Positions 47,526 through 57,852 of a stretch of 63,248 nucleotides of DNA are shown here, piece by piece. Each line of letters starts with the position of its first letter. Position 1 is the stretch's first letter. This DNA is from Nocardioides sp. GTDB lineage: Bacteria > Actinomycetota > Actinomycetes > Propionibacteriales > Nocardioidaceae. Below the pieces are notes generated by a model. The model worked only from the letters and a program-made list of their open reading frames with translations, ran no database searches and had not been told where the DNA came from. Location: assembly GCA_002729525.1 (NCBI GenBank), contig PBYI01000040.1, positions 1 through 63,248 on the forward strand, read 5' to 3'. The position numbers and the translations under genes are program-made.

Positions 47526-50138
47526 TCAGCGCCGCACCGTCACGACCGCGGCCGGCGACTGCGACGGCAGCGAGGTGGTGTCGCCGAGGTAGCGCGCGCG
47601 GAGCACGTGCTTGCCCGTGCCGAGACGGACCCGGACCTTCGTGGGGCCGTCGACGGAGATCCGGCGCACCAGGGTGCGACGGTCGAAGAGCGCGACCGTG
47701 CCGGCCTCGTCGGCGGGCAGGACGTTCACCGTGACCGGGACGACCCGGGAGCGGGACTTCTTCGGCGCCCGGATCCGGGTCGCGGTGCGCAGCGACGGAC
47801 GGAACAGCTGGCGGGCGGTGCCGAGGCGGAAGAAGTTCGTCTCGCCGGTGGCGTCGTCGAGACCGTCGTTGTCGGTCACGACGTACACCGAGCCGTCGGC
47901 GGCCAGGCCGAGGCCCTCGAGCTTCTCCTGGGTCCAGCCGTTCGTGGAGCGCAGGGTCGGCAGCACGTCGACGGCGAGGCGCTTGGTCAGCGTCGTGGGC
48001 GACTCAGGCGTCGACGGGGAGCCGGCCGGCAGGTCCACGGTGTAGATCCGCTTGAGCGCGGCCGCCGGACCGTTGAGCTTGTCGCGCTCGATCACCGCGA
48101 AGGTGTCCTCGTCGATCGCGGTGATCTCGGACAGGCCGATCCAGTCGCCCTCGACGGTGGTGGTGGACAGCGGGTACAGGAACCACGTCCAGGTCCCGTC
48201 GGCCACGGAGTACCGACCGATGCGGGCGTAGTCGCCCTCGAGCGGCTCCACCGAGCCGGCGCCGACGAACGGGTCGACCCACAGCGGCCGCTGCACGACG
48301 ACGGTGACGACCTCGTCGGCGCCGCTGCCCTGCACCGTGACGCCCTCGAGGCCCCAGTTGCGGACGTGGTCGGTGACCTCGGTCGGCAGGCTGACCGTCT
48401 CCTGGATCACGCCGCGACCGTTGGTCCGGATGATCCGGTTGGCGTCGCCGGTGCCCTCGATCGCCAGCCAGAAGCCGCCGTCGGGACGAGCCGCGAGACC
48501 CTCGATGTCCAGGCCGGGCAGGTCGCCCTCGGCGTCGCTGACGTCCATCGCGCGCTTGATGACCGCGGGCGCCTCGCTGACGTCGACCTTGTAGATCCGG
48601 CCGGTGGCGTACGCCGAGTCGCTGGCCGCCCAGAGCACGTCCGGGTCGGCGAGGTCCCCGGTGAGGGCGCCCAGGGCACCCCAGCCGACGGGCGTGCCGT
48701 CACCGAGCGGCGTACGGGAGTAGATCTGCGGGAAGTCGGGCTGCTGCGCCGACGGCGAGCCGAGCTGGTAGAGGCTGACCGTGGCGCGGACTCCGGCCTC
48801 GGCGTCGTCGGTCTCGGAGGAGACGACGAACAGGTCGCGGTCGGGCACCGGCAGCAGGCCCTCGGGCCCGTTGGTCGTGGGCAGAGCCTGGCGGAACTGC
48901 GGGCGGGTCGGGTCGGTCATGTCGTAGACCGCGACGAAGTTGGACCGCTCGGAGCCCACGAAGGCGGTGGGGACGCCGTCGATGACGTCGAACGCGATGC
49001 CCTCGGGCTCGGCGCCCTTGTTGTCGGCGCGTCCGTCGTTGAAGAGGCCGAGCGCCAGCGCGGTGTTCTCGAACGCGGTGCCGGCGTCCCAGACGACCGA
49101 GCCGTCGGTGACGTCGAAGACGCTCCAGCCGCGGCTGCCGCCGAACAGGTCGCCCTCGTTGGCGGTGGCGACGAGGTCGTCGCCGACCCAGGCGACGGCG
49201 TCGGGCTCGCGGGGGACGTCGATGGAGTCGTAGGCGTTGAAGACACCGTCGTCGGTGGTGTCGACGTTGGAGACCTTCGCGTTGCCGGCGGAGAAGGCGT
49301 GGGTGATGGTCAGCGTCGGCAGGTCGACGACCACGAGGCCGTTGTTCTCCTGCAGGGTGAGGACGAGCTGGTCCTCGTCGTTGATGTCGACGTACTCCGG
49401 CTCCGGGTCGGTCGGCGCGTAGATGCCGGCGTCGACCATGACCGGCAGCGCGTCGCCGCCGGCCTGGGTCAGCGGGACCTCGTCGAGGGTCCAGTCGGCC
49501 GGGTCGGCGGCCGAGGTGCCGAGCACCTGCAGCGTGCCCGCGGGCAGCTGCGGCAGGTCGCCCTCCTCGTCGGAGCCGACCGGGGTGACGTCCTCGTCGC
49601 GCTGGTTCTCCATCGCGATGGCGGCGTAGTCGCCGTCCGGGCTGACCGCGATCGAGTCCGGCTGACCGCCGAGGTCGATCGAGCGGACCACGGTGCGGTC
49701 CGAGAGGCGTACGACGTCGACGCGGCCCGAGGGGTTCACGTAGTCGCCGCCGGACTCGTCGATCACGACCATCACGTAGTCGCCGAGCGCGGCCACGGAC
49801 GTCGGCTGGTCGTCGGCGTCGCCGAGCTGGGTGAGGTCGATGGTGCCGTCTCCGACCGGGGCCGACGGGTCTGTCACGTCGACGAAGCCGATCCGCTGGC
49901 CGGCGGCGTCGGTGTAGATGACCGTGTTCCCGTCGGGGGTGATCGTCGAGATCTCCGCGACGGTCTCGTCGGCGAGGTCGACGCCCTCGGGGACGTTCAG
50001 GTAGACGGGGTAGGTCGCGGTCCTCTCGAACCACGGCGCCTCCGGCTCGGCCGCGACCGAGCCCGAGGGGTGGACGGCGAGCAGGGACAGGGGCAGGGAG
50101 CAGACGGCGGCGACGGCCAGTCCACGGCGTACGAGCAT
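47526..50138 (-). CDS. Secreted esterase-like/phytase-like beta-propeller protein
   Basis: This 870-residue exported protein has a signal peptide (about 1-30, ending GSVAAEPEA). The N-terminal half is beta-propeller-like (ISTITPDGNTVIYTDAAGQ, SIAVSPDGDYAAIAMENQRD, GPEGLLPVPDRDLFVVSSET). The second half has the esterase-like phytase pattern: GLDIEGLAARPDGGFWLAIE, ANRIIRTNGRGVI, and DTFAVIERDKLNGPAAALKR. The last 80 residues are an Ig-like domain. It may hydrolyse phosphate esters; catalytic residues cannot be mapped with confidence. Upstream GAGAGGT precedes the ATG. Confidence 0.78.
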   Translation of the reverse strand: MLVRRGLAVAAVCSLPLSLLAVHPSGSVAAEPEAPWFERTATYPVYLNVPEGVDLADETVAEISTITPDGNTVIYTDAAGQRIGFVDVTDPSAPVGDGTIDLTQLGDADDQPTSVAALGDYVMVVIDESGGDYVNPSGRVDVVRLSDRTVVRSIDLGGQPDSIAVSPDGDYAAIAMENQRDEDVTPVGSDEEGDLPQLPAGTLQVLGTSAADPADWTLDEVPLTQAGGDALPVMVDAGIYAPTDPEPEYVDINDEDQLVLTLQENNGLVVVDLPTLTITHAFSAGNAKVSNVDTTDDGVFNAYDSIDVPREPDAVAWVGDDLVATANEGDLFGGSRGWSVFDVTDGSVVWDAGTAFENTALALGLFNDGRADNKGAEPEGIAFDVIDGVPTAFVGSERSNFVAVYDMTDPTRPQFRQALPTTNGPEGLLPVPDRDLFVVSSETDDAEAGVRATVSLYQLGSPSAQQPDFPQIYSRTPLGDGTPVGWGALGALTGDLADPDVLWAASDSAYATGRIYKVDVSEAPAVIKRAMDVSDAEGDLPGLDIEGLAARPDGGFWLAIEGTGDANRIIRTNGRGVIQETVSLPTEVTDHVRNWGLEGVTVQGSGADEVVTVVVQRPLWVDPFVGAGSVEPLEGDYARIGRYSVADGTWTWFLYPLSTTTVEGDWIGLSEITAIDEDTFAVIERDKLNGPAAALKRIYTVDLPAGSPSTPESPTTLTKRLAVDVLPTLRSTNGWTQEKLEGLGLAADGSVYVVTDNDGLDDATGETNFFRLGTARQLFRPSLRTATRIRAPKKSRSRVVPVTVNVLPADEAGTVALFDRRTLVRRISVDGPTKVRVRLGTGKHVLRARYLGDTTSLPSQSPAAVVTVRR

Positions 50139-50320
50139 GTCGGGGTACCTCTCACGCCGGTGAGCGCCGGCGTACGGGTGTCGGGGGTGGATGGGTGACC
50201 CACCGACCCAACTGACCGCCGACGACCGGACCGGGACCCCGTGGGGTCACGCCGGTGAACGATCAGTGACCGGCTCCCGCCGCCTGCCGGAGATGGGGAC
50301 GACGACGGACGAGCCCTCGC

Positions 50321-51844
50321 TCAGACCTCGACGGTCGCGCGTACGTCGTCCCAGGGTGCGGCCTGCTCGAGCTGTGCGGCGAGCTGGAGCAGCAGGGCGT
50401 CGGTGCCGAGCCGGCCCACCAGCTGCACGCCCATCGGCAGCCCGTCGTGCGTGCGGTGCAGGGGCACGCTCATCGCCGGACGCCCGGTGAGGTTGGCGAG
50501 CTGCGTGAACGGCACCCAGCCGAGGTTCTGCTTGATCATCTGGTCGACGATCGGGGTGTGCCGCAGCAGCCCGCCGGCGCGTGCGGTGAGCAGCCCCTTC
50601 TGGAGCAGCTGCACCGGCAGCGGCATGTCGAAGGCGCCGACCCGCGGCGGCGGGGTCGCGGTGGTGGGGGTCAGCAGGAGGTCGTAGCGGTCGTGGAAGG
50701 CCGCGAGCCGGCGGACGTGCTCGTGCCGCGCCTCGACGGCGTCGAGGAACGCCACCGGCGTGGTCGCCCGGCCGAGCGCGGCCATCACCAGGGTGTCGGG
50801 CTCGAACCCCTCGTCGCCGCAGCCGGTGAGCCGCTTGGCCTCCTCGACCTGCTGGGCGCAGTAGGCGAACCACGTGGTGAGGAAGCTCTGCGCGAGCTGC
50901 TCGTCGTCGACCGGGGGCGTCTCGATCTCGGTGACGTCGTGCCCGAGCTCCTCCAGCAGCCGGGCCGCCTTGGCCGCGGCGGCCTTGGCCTCGGGATGGA
51001 CGTCGGGGTTGATGGCGCTGCGCGTGCAGACGCCGATGCGCAGCCGACCCGGCTCCTGGGCGAGGGCGGCCGCGAAGCCGCCCGGCCCGGGCAGCTCGCC
51101 GGGGAGGTACGGCGACACGTCGGTCGGGCCGACGAGCACGTCGAGCATGGCCGCGCTGTCGCGGACCGAGCGCGACAGCACGCCGTCGGTCGCGGTGCCG
51201 CCGAGCGGCTCGCCCCGGCCGGGGCCGTGCGGGATGAGGCCGCGGCTGACCTTGAGGCCGAACAGGCCGTTGGCCGAGGCCGGGATGCGGATCGAGCCAC
51301 CGCCGTCGCTGGCGCCGGCCACCGGCACGATGCCGGCCGCGACCGCCGAGCCCGACCCGCCCGACGACCCGCCGGGCGTGTGGTCGGTGTGCCACGGGTT
51401 GCGGGCCGCGCCGAACAGGTGCGGCTCGGTGATGCCCTTGGCGCCGAACTCCGGGGTGTTGGTCTTGCCGATGACGCGCAGGCCGGCGTCGAGCCAGCGC
51501 TGCACGACCGTGGCGGTCTCGTTGACCACGTGGCCCGACAGCGACCTCGAACCGCCCGAGGTGGCGTGGCCGGCGAGGTCCTGGTGGAGGTCCTTGAGGA
51601 GGAACGGCACGCCCTCGAAGGGCCGCGGCCCGTCGTCGGCGCCCGCGCCGGTGGTGCCGCTGCCCGCCGAGGTCCAGGTCTGGTCGGGGTCGACGTCGGC
51701 GACCACCGCGTTGATCGTCGGGTTGACCGCCTCGATGCGGGCCCGGGCGGTGGCGACGAGCTCGTCGGCGGTCACCTCGCCGTCGCGCACCAGCGCGGCG
51801 AGACCCGTGGCGTCGTACGAGCGGTACTCCTCGAAGTCGAGCAT
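50321..51844 (-). CDS. Amidase (amidase signature family)
   Basis: This 507-residue enzyme has the amidase-signature triad: Lys in GVPFLLKDLHQDLAG, the cis-Ser region DHTPGGSSGGSGSAVAAGIV, and the nucleophile Ser in VAGASDGGGSIRIPASANGL. The C-terminal PAMSVPLHRTHDGLPMGVQL is typical. The carboxamide substrate is not readable; it is not clearly GatA because no gatB or gatC is nearby. TAGGGT lies 6 nt before the ATG (leaderless). It is divergent from eno. Confidence 0.92.
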   Translation of the reverse strand: MLDFEEYRSYDATGLAALVRDGEVTADELVATARARIEAVNPTINAVVADVDPDQTWTSAGSGTTGAGADDGPRPFEGVPFLLKDLHQDLAGHATSGGSRSLSGHVVNETATVVQRWLDAGLRVIGKTNTPEFGAKGITEPHLFGAARNPWHTDHTPGGSSGGSGSAVAAGIVPVAGASDGGGSIRIPASANGLFGLKVSRGLIPHGPGRGEPLGGTATDGVLSRSVRDSAAMLDVLVGPTDVSPYLPGELPGPGGFAAALAQEPGRLRIGVCTRSAINPDVHPEAKAAAAKAARLLEELGHDVTEIETPPVDDEQLAQSFLTTWFAYCAQQVEEAKRLTGCGDEGFEPDTLVMAALGRATTPVAFLDAVEARHEHVRRLAAFHDRYDLLLTPTTATPPPRVGAFDMPLPVQLLQKGLLTARAGGLLRHTPIVDQMIKQNLGWVPFTQLANLTGRPAMSVPLHRTHDGLPMGVQLVGRLGTDALLLQLAAQLEQAAPWDDVRATVEV

Positions 51845-51892
51845 GTCCGCACCCTAGTGCCGCGCGGTCAGAGGGCACGAGCATCGGACTAG

Positions 51893-53245
<1,353 letters not shown>

Positions 53246-53276
53246 TCTCGACCTCCCTCGGGGGAGGATGAGCGGC

Positions 53277-53993
53277 ATGCCGTCGCGTTCTACAGGCTCC
53301 TCCGGAGCGCGCGGGCCCGACAAGCGGCGTACCGGCCGTGGCCAGGTACGTCGTGGGCCCGCGCGCCCGGCGACCTCCGCCACCGGCCGCACCACGCGGT
53401 CGGCGCGCCCGTCCGGGCCCACCGGCTCGCGCGGGGGCGCGACCCGCTCCACCCCGCGCCCGTCCTCGGCCCGGACCGGCACCGCTACCCGTCCGGCTCC
53501 CGCTGCCGGTGCGGCCGCTTCCGGCGGGCGCACCCGCCTCACCGGCCGGGCGGCTGTCCTGGTGCTCGTGGTCGCGGTGCTGGCCGTCTCCTACGCCTCC
53601 TCGCTCAAGGCCTACCTCCAGCAGCGCGCGCACATCACCGACCTCCAGTCGACGATCGCCGAGCGCCAGGACGAGATCAGCGACCTCACCCGGGAGAAGC
53701 GCCGCTGGGACGACCCGCAGTACGTCGAGGCCCAGGCACGTGAGCGGCTCGGCTACGTGATGCCCGGCGAGACGCCCTTCGTGGTCGTGCAGGACGGCCA
53801 GCCGCTGCAGTCCGAGAGCGAGCTCGGGGACCCGGTCGTGGCGTCCGAGGCCGCCCCGTGGTGGCAGGACGCCTGGGACTCCGTCCAGGTCGCCGGCGAC
53901 CCGCCGACGAAGGCCGACCCGCTGCCGGCGCGCAAGGTCGCCGACCCCGAGGGCGCGCCCGACGACAGCACCGACGACGAGGACGGCGAGTGA
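53277..53993 (+). CDS. FtsB/DivIC-like septum formation initiator
   Basis: This 238-residue bitopic membrane protein is for the divisome. The N-terminal 85 residues are a basic Arg/Ser/Pro/Gly-rich cytoplasmic tail. One membrane helix follows (about 88-108, AAVLVLVVAVLAVSYASS), then an extracytoplasmic coiled coil (ITDLQSTIAERQDEISDLTR) with RWDDPQYVEAQARERLGYVM, the conserved FtsB/DivIC region. The acidic C-terminal tail is rich in Asp/Glu. ATG 53277 is chosen over ATG 53268 because the GGGGGAGG sits 9-10 nt before it. It is downstream of eno, standard in actinobacteria. Confidence 0.9.
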   Translation: MPSRSTGSSGARGPDKRRTGRGQVRRGPARPATSATGRTTRSARPSGPTGSRGGATRSTPRPSSARTGTATRPAPAAGAAASGGRTRLTGRAAVLVLVVAVLAVSYASSLKAYLQQRAHITDLQSTIAERQDEISDLTREKRRWDDPQYVEAQARERLGYVMPGETPFVVVQDGQPLQSESELGDPVVASEAAPWWQDAWDSVQVAGDPPTKADPLPARKVADPEGAPDDSTDDEDGE

Positions 53994-54517
53994 CCGGACC
54001 CGACACGACCGACCTGGAGGCCATGCGCCGCCAGCTCGGCCGGCCGATGCGCGGCGTCGCCGCCGTCGGCCACCGCTGCCCCTGCTCGCTGCCCGACGTC
54101 GTCACCACCGAGCCGCGGCTGCCGGACGGCACGCCGTTCCCCACGACCTACTACCTCACCTGCCCGCGCGCGGCCTCGCGGATCGGCACCCTCGAGGGCT
54201 CCGGGCTGATGAAGGAGATGCAGGCCCGCCTCGGGGAGGACGAGGAGCTCGCGACCGCCTACCGCGCCGCGCACGAGGCGTACCTCGCCGACCGCGCCGC
54301 ACTGGGTGACGTACCCGAGATCGACGGTGTCAGCGCCGGCGGCATGCCCGACCGGGTCAAGTGCCTGCACGTGCTGGCCGGGCACGCGCTGGTCGCCGGC
54401 CCGGGCGTGAACCCGCTCGGCGACGAGGTGCTCGCGCTGCTGGGCGACTGGTGGAGCGAGGGCCCGTGCGTGGACCCCCCCGGCGAGCCGGAAGATGTGG
54501 GCGGGACCGATGGCTGA
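53990..54517 (+). CDS. DUF501 family protein
   Basis: This 175-residue protein starts with GTG overlapping the FtsB-like stop (GTGA). It has the DUF501 pattern: AVGHRCPCSLPDVVTTEPRL, FPTTYYLTCPRAASRIGTLE, and GMPDRVKCLHVLAGHALVAG followed by NPLGDEVLALLGDWW. Cys/His spacing (C-P-C, C-P, C-L-H) is consistent with a metal site. Its function is unknown, but its place between the FtsB-like and Ppx genes is strongly conserved in actinobacteria. Confidence 0.92.
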   Translation: MTGPDTTDLEAMRRQLGRPMRGVAAVGHRCPCSLPDVVTTEPRLPDGTPFPTTYYLTCPRAASRIGTLEGSGLMKEMQARLGEDEELATAYRAAHEAYLADRAALGDVPEIDGVSAGGMPDRVKCLHVLAGHALVAGPGVNPLGDEVLALLGDWWSEGPCVDPPGEPEDVGGTDG

Positions 54518-55451
54518 GGCCTCCGGGCCGGTCGCGTCGGTCGACTGCGGCACCAACACCGTCCGGCTGCTCGTGCTCGACCCCGCCACCGGCGCCACGC
54601 TCACCCGCAAGGCGCGCATCGTGCGGCTCGGCGAGGGTGTCGACGCCACCGGCCGGATCACTCGCGCCGCGCTGGACCGGGCCGACGAGGTGCTGCGCGA
54701 GTTCGGCGAGGTCGCCGCGGCGTACGGCGTACGACGGCTGCGCGTCGGCGCCACCTCGGCCACCCGCGACGCCGAGAACGGCTCGGAGTTCGTGACCGCC
54801 GTCGAGCAGCGGCTCGGGGTGACGCCCGACGTGCTCAGCGGCGCCGAGGAGGCGCAGCTGACCTTCGGGGGCGCGCTGCGCCACCTCGACCCCGACCTGC
54901 CCGGTCCGGTGCTCGTCGCCGACGTCGGTGGCGGCTCGACCGAGCTGGTCCTCGGCGACGCCCACGACCGGTCCCGGATCGTGTCGGCCGACTCGCTCCA
55001 GGTCGGGTCGGTGCGGCTGCACGAGCGCCACCTGCACGACGACCCGCCGACCGCCGCCCAGGTCGCCGCCGTGCGGGCCGACCTCGACGAGGCGCTCCGG
55101 TCGTCCCCGGTCGACGCCGCCTCCGCCGCGACCGTCGTCGGGGTCGCCGGCACCGCGCTGACCATCGCCGCCGGAGCACTCCGGCTGTCGCCCGAGGGCC
55201 TCGAGGACGACCTGACCCCGCTGCGCGGCGCGGTGCTCGACGCGGAGGCCGTGCACGCCGAGGTCGACCGGATCGTCGCGCTGCCCGTCGCCGACCGGCT
55301 CGGCGGGCCGCTGATGAGCCCCGGCCGCGCCGACGTCATCGGCGCCGGCGGGCTCGTCCTCTCCTCGGTCCTCCACCACGCCGAGGCCGAGCGCCTCGTG
55401 GTCAGCGAGGCCGACATCCTCGACGGGCTCGCCTGGTCCCTCGTCCGCTAG
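54510..55451 (+). CDS. ppx: Exopolyphosphatase / guanosine pentaphosphate phosphohydrolase (Ppx/GppA)
   Basis: This 313-residue enzyme has the acetate/sugar-kinase-type fold for polyphosphate or pppGpp hydrolysis. Features are VASVDCGTNTVRLLVLDPAT (phosphate loop), RIVRLGEGVDATGRITRAAL, ATSATRDAENGSEFV, LSGAEEAQLTFGGAL (catalytic Glu) and VLVADVGGGSTELVLGD. It has the core domain without the long C-terminal HD extension of E. coli Ppx. It overlaps DUF501 by 8 bp and ends immediately before two tandem palindromes. Confidence 0.92.
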   Translation: MAEASGPVASVDCGTNTVRLLVLDPATGATLTRKARIVRLGEGVDATGRITRAALDRADEVLREFGEVAAAYGVRRLRVGATSATRDAENGSEFVTAVEQRLGVTPDVLSGAEEAQLTFGGALRHLDPDLPGPVLVADVGGGSTELVLGDAHDRSRIVSADSLQVGSVRLHERHLHDDPPTAAQVAAVRADLDEALRSSPVDAASAATVVGVAGTALTIAAGALRLSPEGLEDDLTPLRGAVLDAEAVHAEVDRIVALPVADRLGGPLMSPGRADVIGAGGLVLSSVLHHAEAERLVVSEADILDGLAWSLVR

Positions 55452-55483
55452 GCCGAGCCGTCGTACATGTACGACGGCTCGGC
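55452..55483. repeat. Palindrome type A, copy 2 (perfect 32-bp)
   Basis: It is identical over all 32 bp to 46206-46237, with half-arm GCCGAGCCGTCGTACA. It begins at the base after the ppx TAG stop. It is immediately followed by palindrome type B. Confidence 0.92.
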
Positions 55484-55515
55484 ATCGACCCGGCGCAAAC
55501 GTGCGCCGGGTCGAT
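55484..55515. repeat. Palindrome type B, copy 2 (32 bp)
   Basis: The arms ATCGACCCGGCGCA and its reverse complement are perfect over 14 bp; only the central four bases do not pair. The left arm is identical to that of 32443-32474. It is head to tail with palindrome type A, giving two adjacent hairpins. Confidence 0.85.
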
Positions 55516-55548
55516 CCAGCGGGGCGGCCCGGTCGTAGGGTCGGCGGG

Positions 55549-56259
55549 GTGAGCGCGACCGACTCGTTCGCCCGGCTCGACGCCGAGATCGCCGACTGCC
55601 GGGCGTGCCCGCGACTGGTCGCCTGGCGCGAGCAGGTGGCGCGCGAGAAGCGGGCGTCGTACGCCGAGGAGACCTACTGGGGCCGGCCCGTGCCCGGGTT
55701 CGGCGACGAGCAGCCGGCCGTCCTGGTCGTCGGCCTGGCGCCCGCCGCGCACGGGGCCAACCGCACCGGGCGCATGTTCACCGGCGACCGCAGCGGCGAC
55801 TGGCTGTTCGCCTCGCTGCACCGGGTCGGCCTGGCCAACCAGCCGACCGCCACCTCGCTCGACGACGGCCTGCGGCTGCGCGGGGTGCGGCTCGCGGCGG
55901 CCGTGCGGTGCGCGCCACCGGAGAACAAGCCGACGCCCGCCGAGCGCGACCGCTGCGCGTCGTACGTCGACCGCGAGCTCGCGCTGGTCGCCGACGGGCT
56001 GCGGGTCGTGGTGACCCTGGGCGCCTTCGGCTGGGACGCCGCGCTGGGCGCCGCCCGGCGCGCGGGGTGGGACGTGCCCCGGCCCAAGCCGCGGTTCGGG
56101 CACGGCACCGAGGTGGCGCTGAGGACGGCCATGGGGGAGGAGCGCCTGCTGCTCGGCTGCTACCACCCCAGCCAGCACAACACCTTCACCGGGCGCCTCA
56201 CCGAGGAGATGACCGACGACGTCCTCGGACGGGCTGCCCGGGTGGCCAGCCTGACCTGA
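55549..56259 (+). CDS. Family 5-like uracil-DNA glycosylase (UdgB type, iron-sulfur)
   Basis: This 236-residue DNA repair glycosylase removes uracil or deaminated bases. The Fe-S Cys set is visible: DCRACPRL (two Cys), AAVRCAPPENK and LLLGCYHPSQHN. The catalytic region is VGLAPAAHGANRTGRMFTGD, where Ala replaces the Asp of family 4 enzymes, as in UdgB. The second motif is HPSQHNTFTGRLT. The GTG has TAGGGT 7 nt upstream (leaderless). Confidence 0.9.
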   Translation: MSATDSFARLDAEIADCRACPRLVAWREQVAREKRASYAEETYWGRPVPGFGDEQPAVLVVGLAPAAHGANRTGRMFTGDRSGDWLFASLHRVGLANQPTATSLDDGLRLRGVRLAAAVRCAPPENKPTPAERDRCASYVDRELALVADGLRVVVTLGAFGWDAALGAARRAGWDVPRPKPRFGHGTEVALRTAMGEERLLLGCYHPSQHNTFTGRLTEEMTDDVLGRAARVASLT

Positions 56260-56271
56260 GACGATGCGCGG

Positions 56272-56790
56272 GTGACGCTGCACGCCATCACGGTCCTCGG
56301 CCACGACCGGCCCGGGATCATCGCCGAGACCACCGCCCGCCTCGCCGACCTCGGGCTCAACCTCGAGGACTCCTCGATGACGTTGCTGCGCGGTCACTTC
56401 GCGATGACGCTGGTCTGCGCCGGCGACACCCCGGCCGCCGCGATCGAGGAGGCGCTGGCGCCGCTGGCCGCCGAGGACACCCTCGCGGTGACGGTGCGCG
56501 AGGTCCCGAGCTCGCAGCACGGCGACGCCGGGGGCACCGACTGGGTGCTGACCGTGCACGGCGGGGACCGGCCGGGCATCGTCTCGACGCTGACCGCCGA
56601 GGTCGCCTCCGTCGGCGGCAACATCACCGACCTCACCACCCGGCTCGCCGGCGACCTCTACCTGCTGGTCGCCGAGATCGCGCTGCCGGCCGACGCCGAC
56701 GCGGCCGCCCTCGAGCAGGCCGTCGCCGCCGCGGCCGAGCGGGTCGGCGTCGGCGCCACGCTGCGCCCGGTGGAGGCCGACGAGCTGTGA
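56272..56790 (+). CDS. Two-ACT-domain protein (GcvR-like)
   Basis: This 172-residue protein has two ACT domains: residues 1-80 (HAITVLGHDRPGIIAETTAR) and 90-165 (WVLTVHGGDRPGIVSTLTAE, GGNITDLTTRL). ACT pairs usually bind amino acids and regulate enzymes or transcription. GcvR-like proteins control glycine cleavage in proteobacteria, but no DNA-binding part is present here. It is coupled by GTGA overlap to def, so both may share an mRNA. Confidence 0.87.
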   Translation: MTLHAITVLGHDRPGIIAETTARLADLGLNLEDSSMTLLRGHFAMTLVCAGDTPAAAIEEALAPLAAEDTLAVTVREVPSSQHGDAGGTDWVLTVHGGDRPGIVSTLTAEVASVGGNITDLTTRLAGDLYLLVAEIALPADADAAALEQAVAAAAERVGVGATLRPVEADEL

Positions 56791-57380
56791 GCGCCCCTGA
56801 CACCCCCACCGACGAGGCGCTCGAGGAGGGGTCGGCCCGGCTGCGCGCCTGGACCGAAGCCGAGCTCGGCGTCACCGGCGAGGTGCGTCCGGTCGTCACC
56901 GCCCCCGCCGCCGTGCTCTCCACGGCCGGCGAGACGGTCGACCCGACCAGCCCGGACGTCGTACGCCTCGCCGCCGACCTGCTCGCCACCCAGCGCGTCA
57001 GCCCCGGCTGCGTGGGTCTCGCCGCGCCGCAGGTCGGCGTCAGCGCCCGGGTGTTCAGCGTCGACGTCTCCGAGCACCCCAAGACCCGCACCCACCACGG
57101 CGCCTACGTGCTCTGCAACGCCGAGGTCGTGGAGTCCTCGCGCAACGAGAAGGCCCGCGAGGGCTGCATGAGCGCCCCCGACTTCACCGGCGACGTCAAG
57201 CGCGCGTCGCGGCTCGTCGTACGCGGCCGGCTGCCCGGCACGGGGGAGGAGGTCGTCGTCCGCACCGACGCGTTCGAGGCCCGCTGCCTCCAGCACGAGA
57301 TGGACCACTGCGCGGGCTACCTCTTCCTCGACCGCGTGGCCGGTGCGCACGCGGTCTACGCTCGCCGCACCTACCTGTAG
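56787..57380 (+). CDS. def: Peptide deformylase
   Basis: This 197-residue Fe/Zn metalloenzyme removes the formyl group from nascent proteins. The three motifs are present: GCVGLAAPQVGVS (GxGLAAPQ), REGCMSAPDF (EGCLS, metal Cys) and CLQHEMDHCAGYLF (HExxH metal His pair and catalytic Glu). An N-terminal extension of about 40 residues precedes the usual start. GTG overlaps the ACT-protein stop. It is complete. Confidence 0.94.
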   Translation: MSAPDTPTDEALEEGSARLRAWTEAELGVTGEVRPVVTAPAAVLSTAGETVDPTSPDVVRLAADLLATQRVSPGCVGLAAPQVGVSARVFSVDVSEHPKTRTHHGAYVLCNAEVVESSRNEKAREGCMSAPDFTGDVKRASRLVVRGRLPGTGEEVVVRTDAFEARCLQHEMDHCAGYLFLDRVAGAHAVYARRTYL

Positions 57381-57401
57381 GGACTGCGCGCGTCCCTCGC
57401 C

Positions 57402-57474
57402 GCCCCGGTATCCCAATGGCAGAGGAAGGCGTCTTAAACACGTTTCAGTGTGGGTTCGAGTCCCACCCGGGGCA
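57402..57474 (+). tRNA. tRNA with UAA anticodon (Leu by anticodon, class I shape)
   Basis: The 73-nt gene has acceptor GCCCCGG/CCGGGGC, discriminator A, anticodon stem GGCGT/ACGTT (two G-U) with loop CTTAAAC giving TAA, and T-arm GTGGG-TTCGAGT-CCCAC. The variable loop is only five nt (TCAGT). Bacterial tRNA-Leu normally carries a long variable arm, so this is either a divergent tRNA-Leu, a differently charged tRNA, or a non-canonical tRNA. The D-stem is weak (TCC/GGA). Confidence 0.7.
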
Positions 57475-57852
57475 CCTCCGCCTCCGCGCGTACCTCCGCG
57501 TGTACCTCCGCGTGACCGTCGCCCGGCGGTGAGCAGGCAACCGTTCGACATCGCCGATGGGTTGACCACGCACCGCCCGGCGGCACCGCCCGCCCGCAGC
57601 GGTGAGCAGGCAACCGACGTACGCCGGGCACGGGTTGACCACGCACCGCCCGGCGGCACCGCCCGCCCGCAGCGGTGAGCAGGCAACCGACGTACGCCGG
57701 GCACGGGTTGACCACGCACCGCCCACGCACCGCCCACGCACCGCCCACGCACCGCCCACGTCACCGCCCACGTCACCGCCCGGCGGCACCGCCCACGTCG
57801 CCGCCCCGGCGGGCGGTACGCCGGCGAGTGACCCCCGGGCAGAATGGACGCC
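57475..57852. repeat. Intergenic tandem repeat array after the UAA tRNA
   Basis: This 378-bp stretch has no credible gene. It begins with TACCTCCGCGTG-type 12-mers (57491-57514). A 73-bp unit beginning GGTGAGCAGGCAACCG then repeats at 57528, 57601 and 57674 (third copy partial), with the first copy divergent in the middle. A run of CGCACCGCCCA 11-mers follows to about 57800. Each 73-bp unit contains GTTGACCAC. Length polymorphism between strains is likely. Confidence 0.85.

Noticed and set aside
47262..50198. Long plus-strand open frame opposite the phytase-like gene
   Set aside because: Same reason: antisense to a recognisable secreted protein, low-complexity composition, no ribosome binding site.
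57528..57800. CRISPR-like look of the regular repeats
   Set aside because: The units are directly adjacent 73-bp copies with no unique spacers, and no cas gene is in the window.
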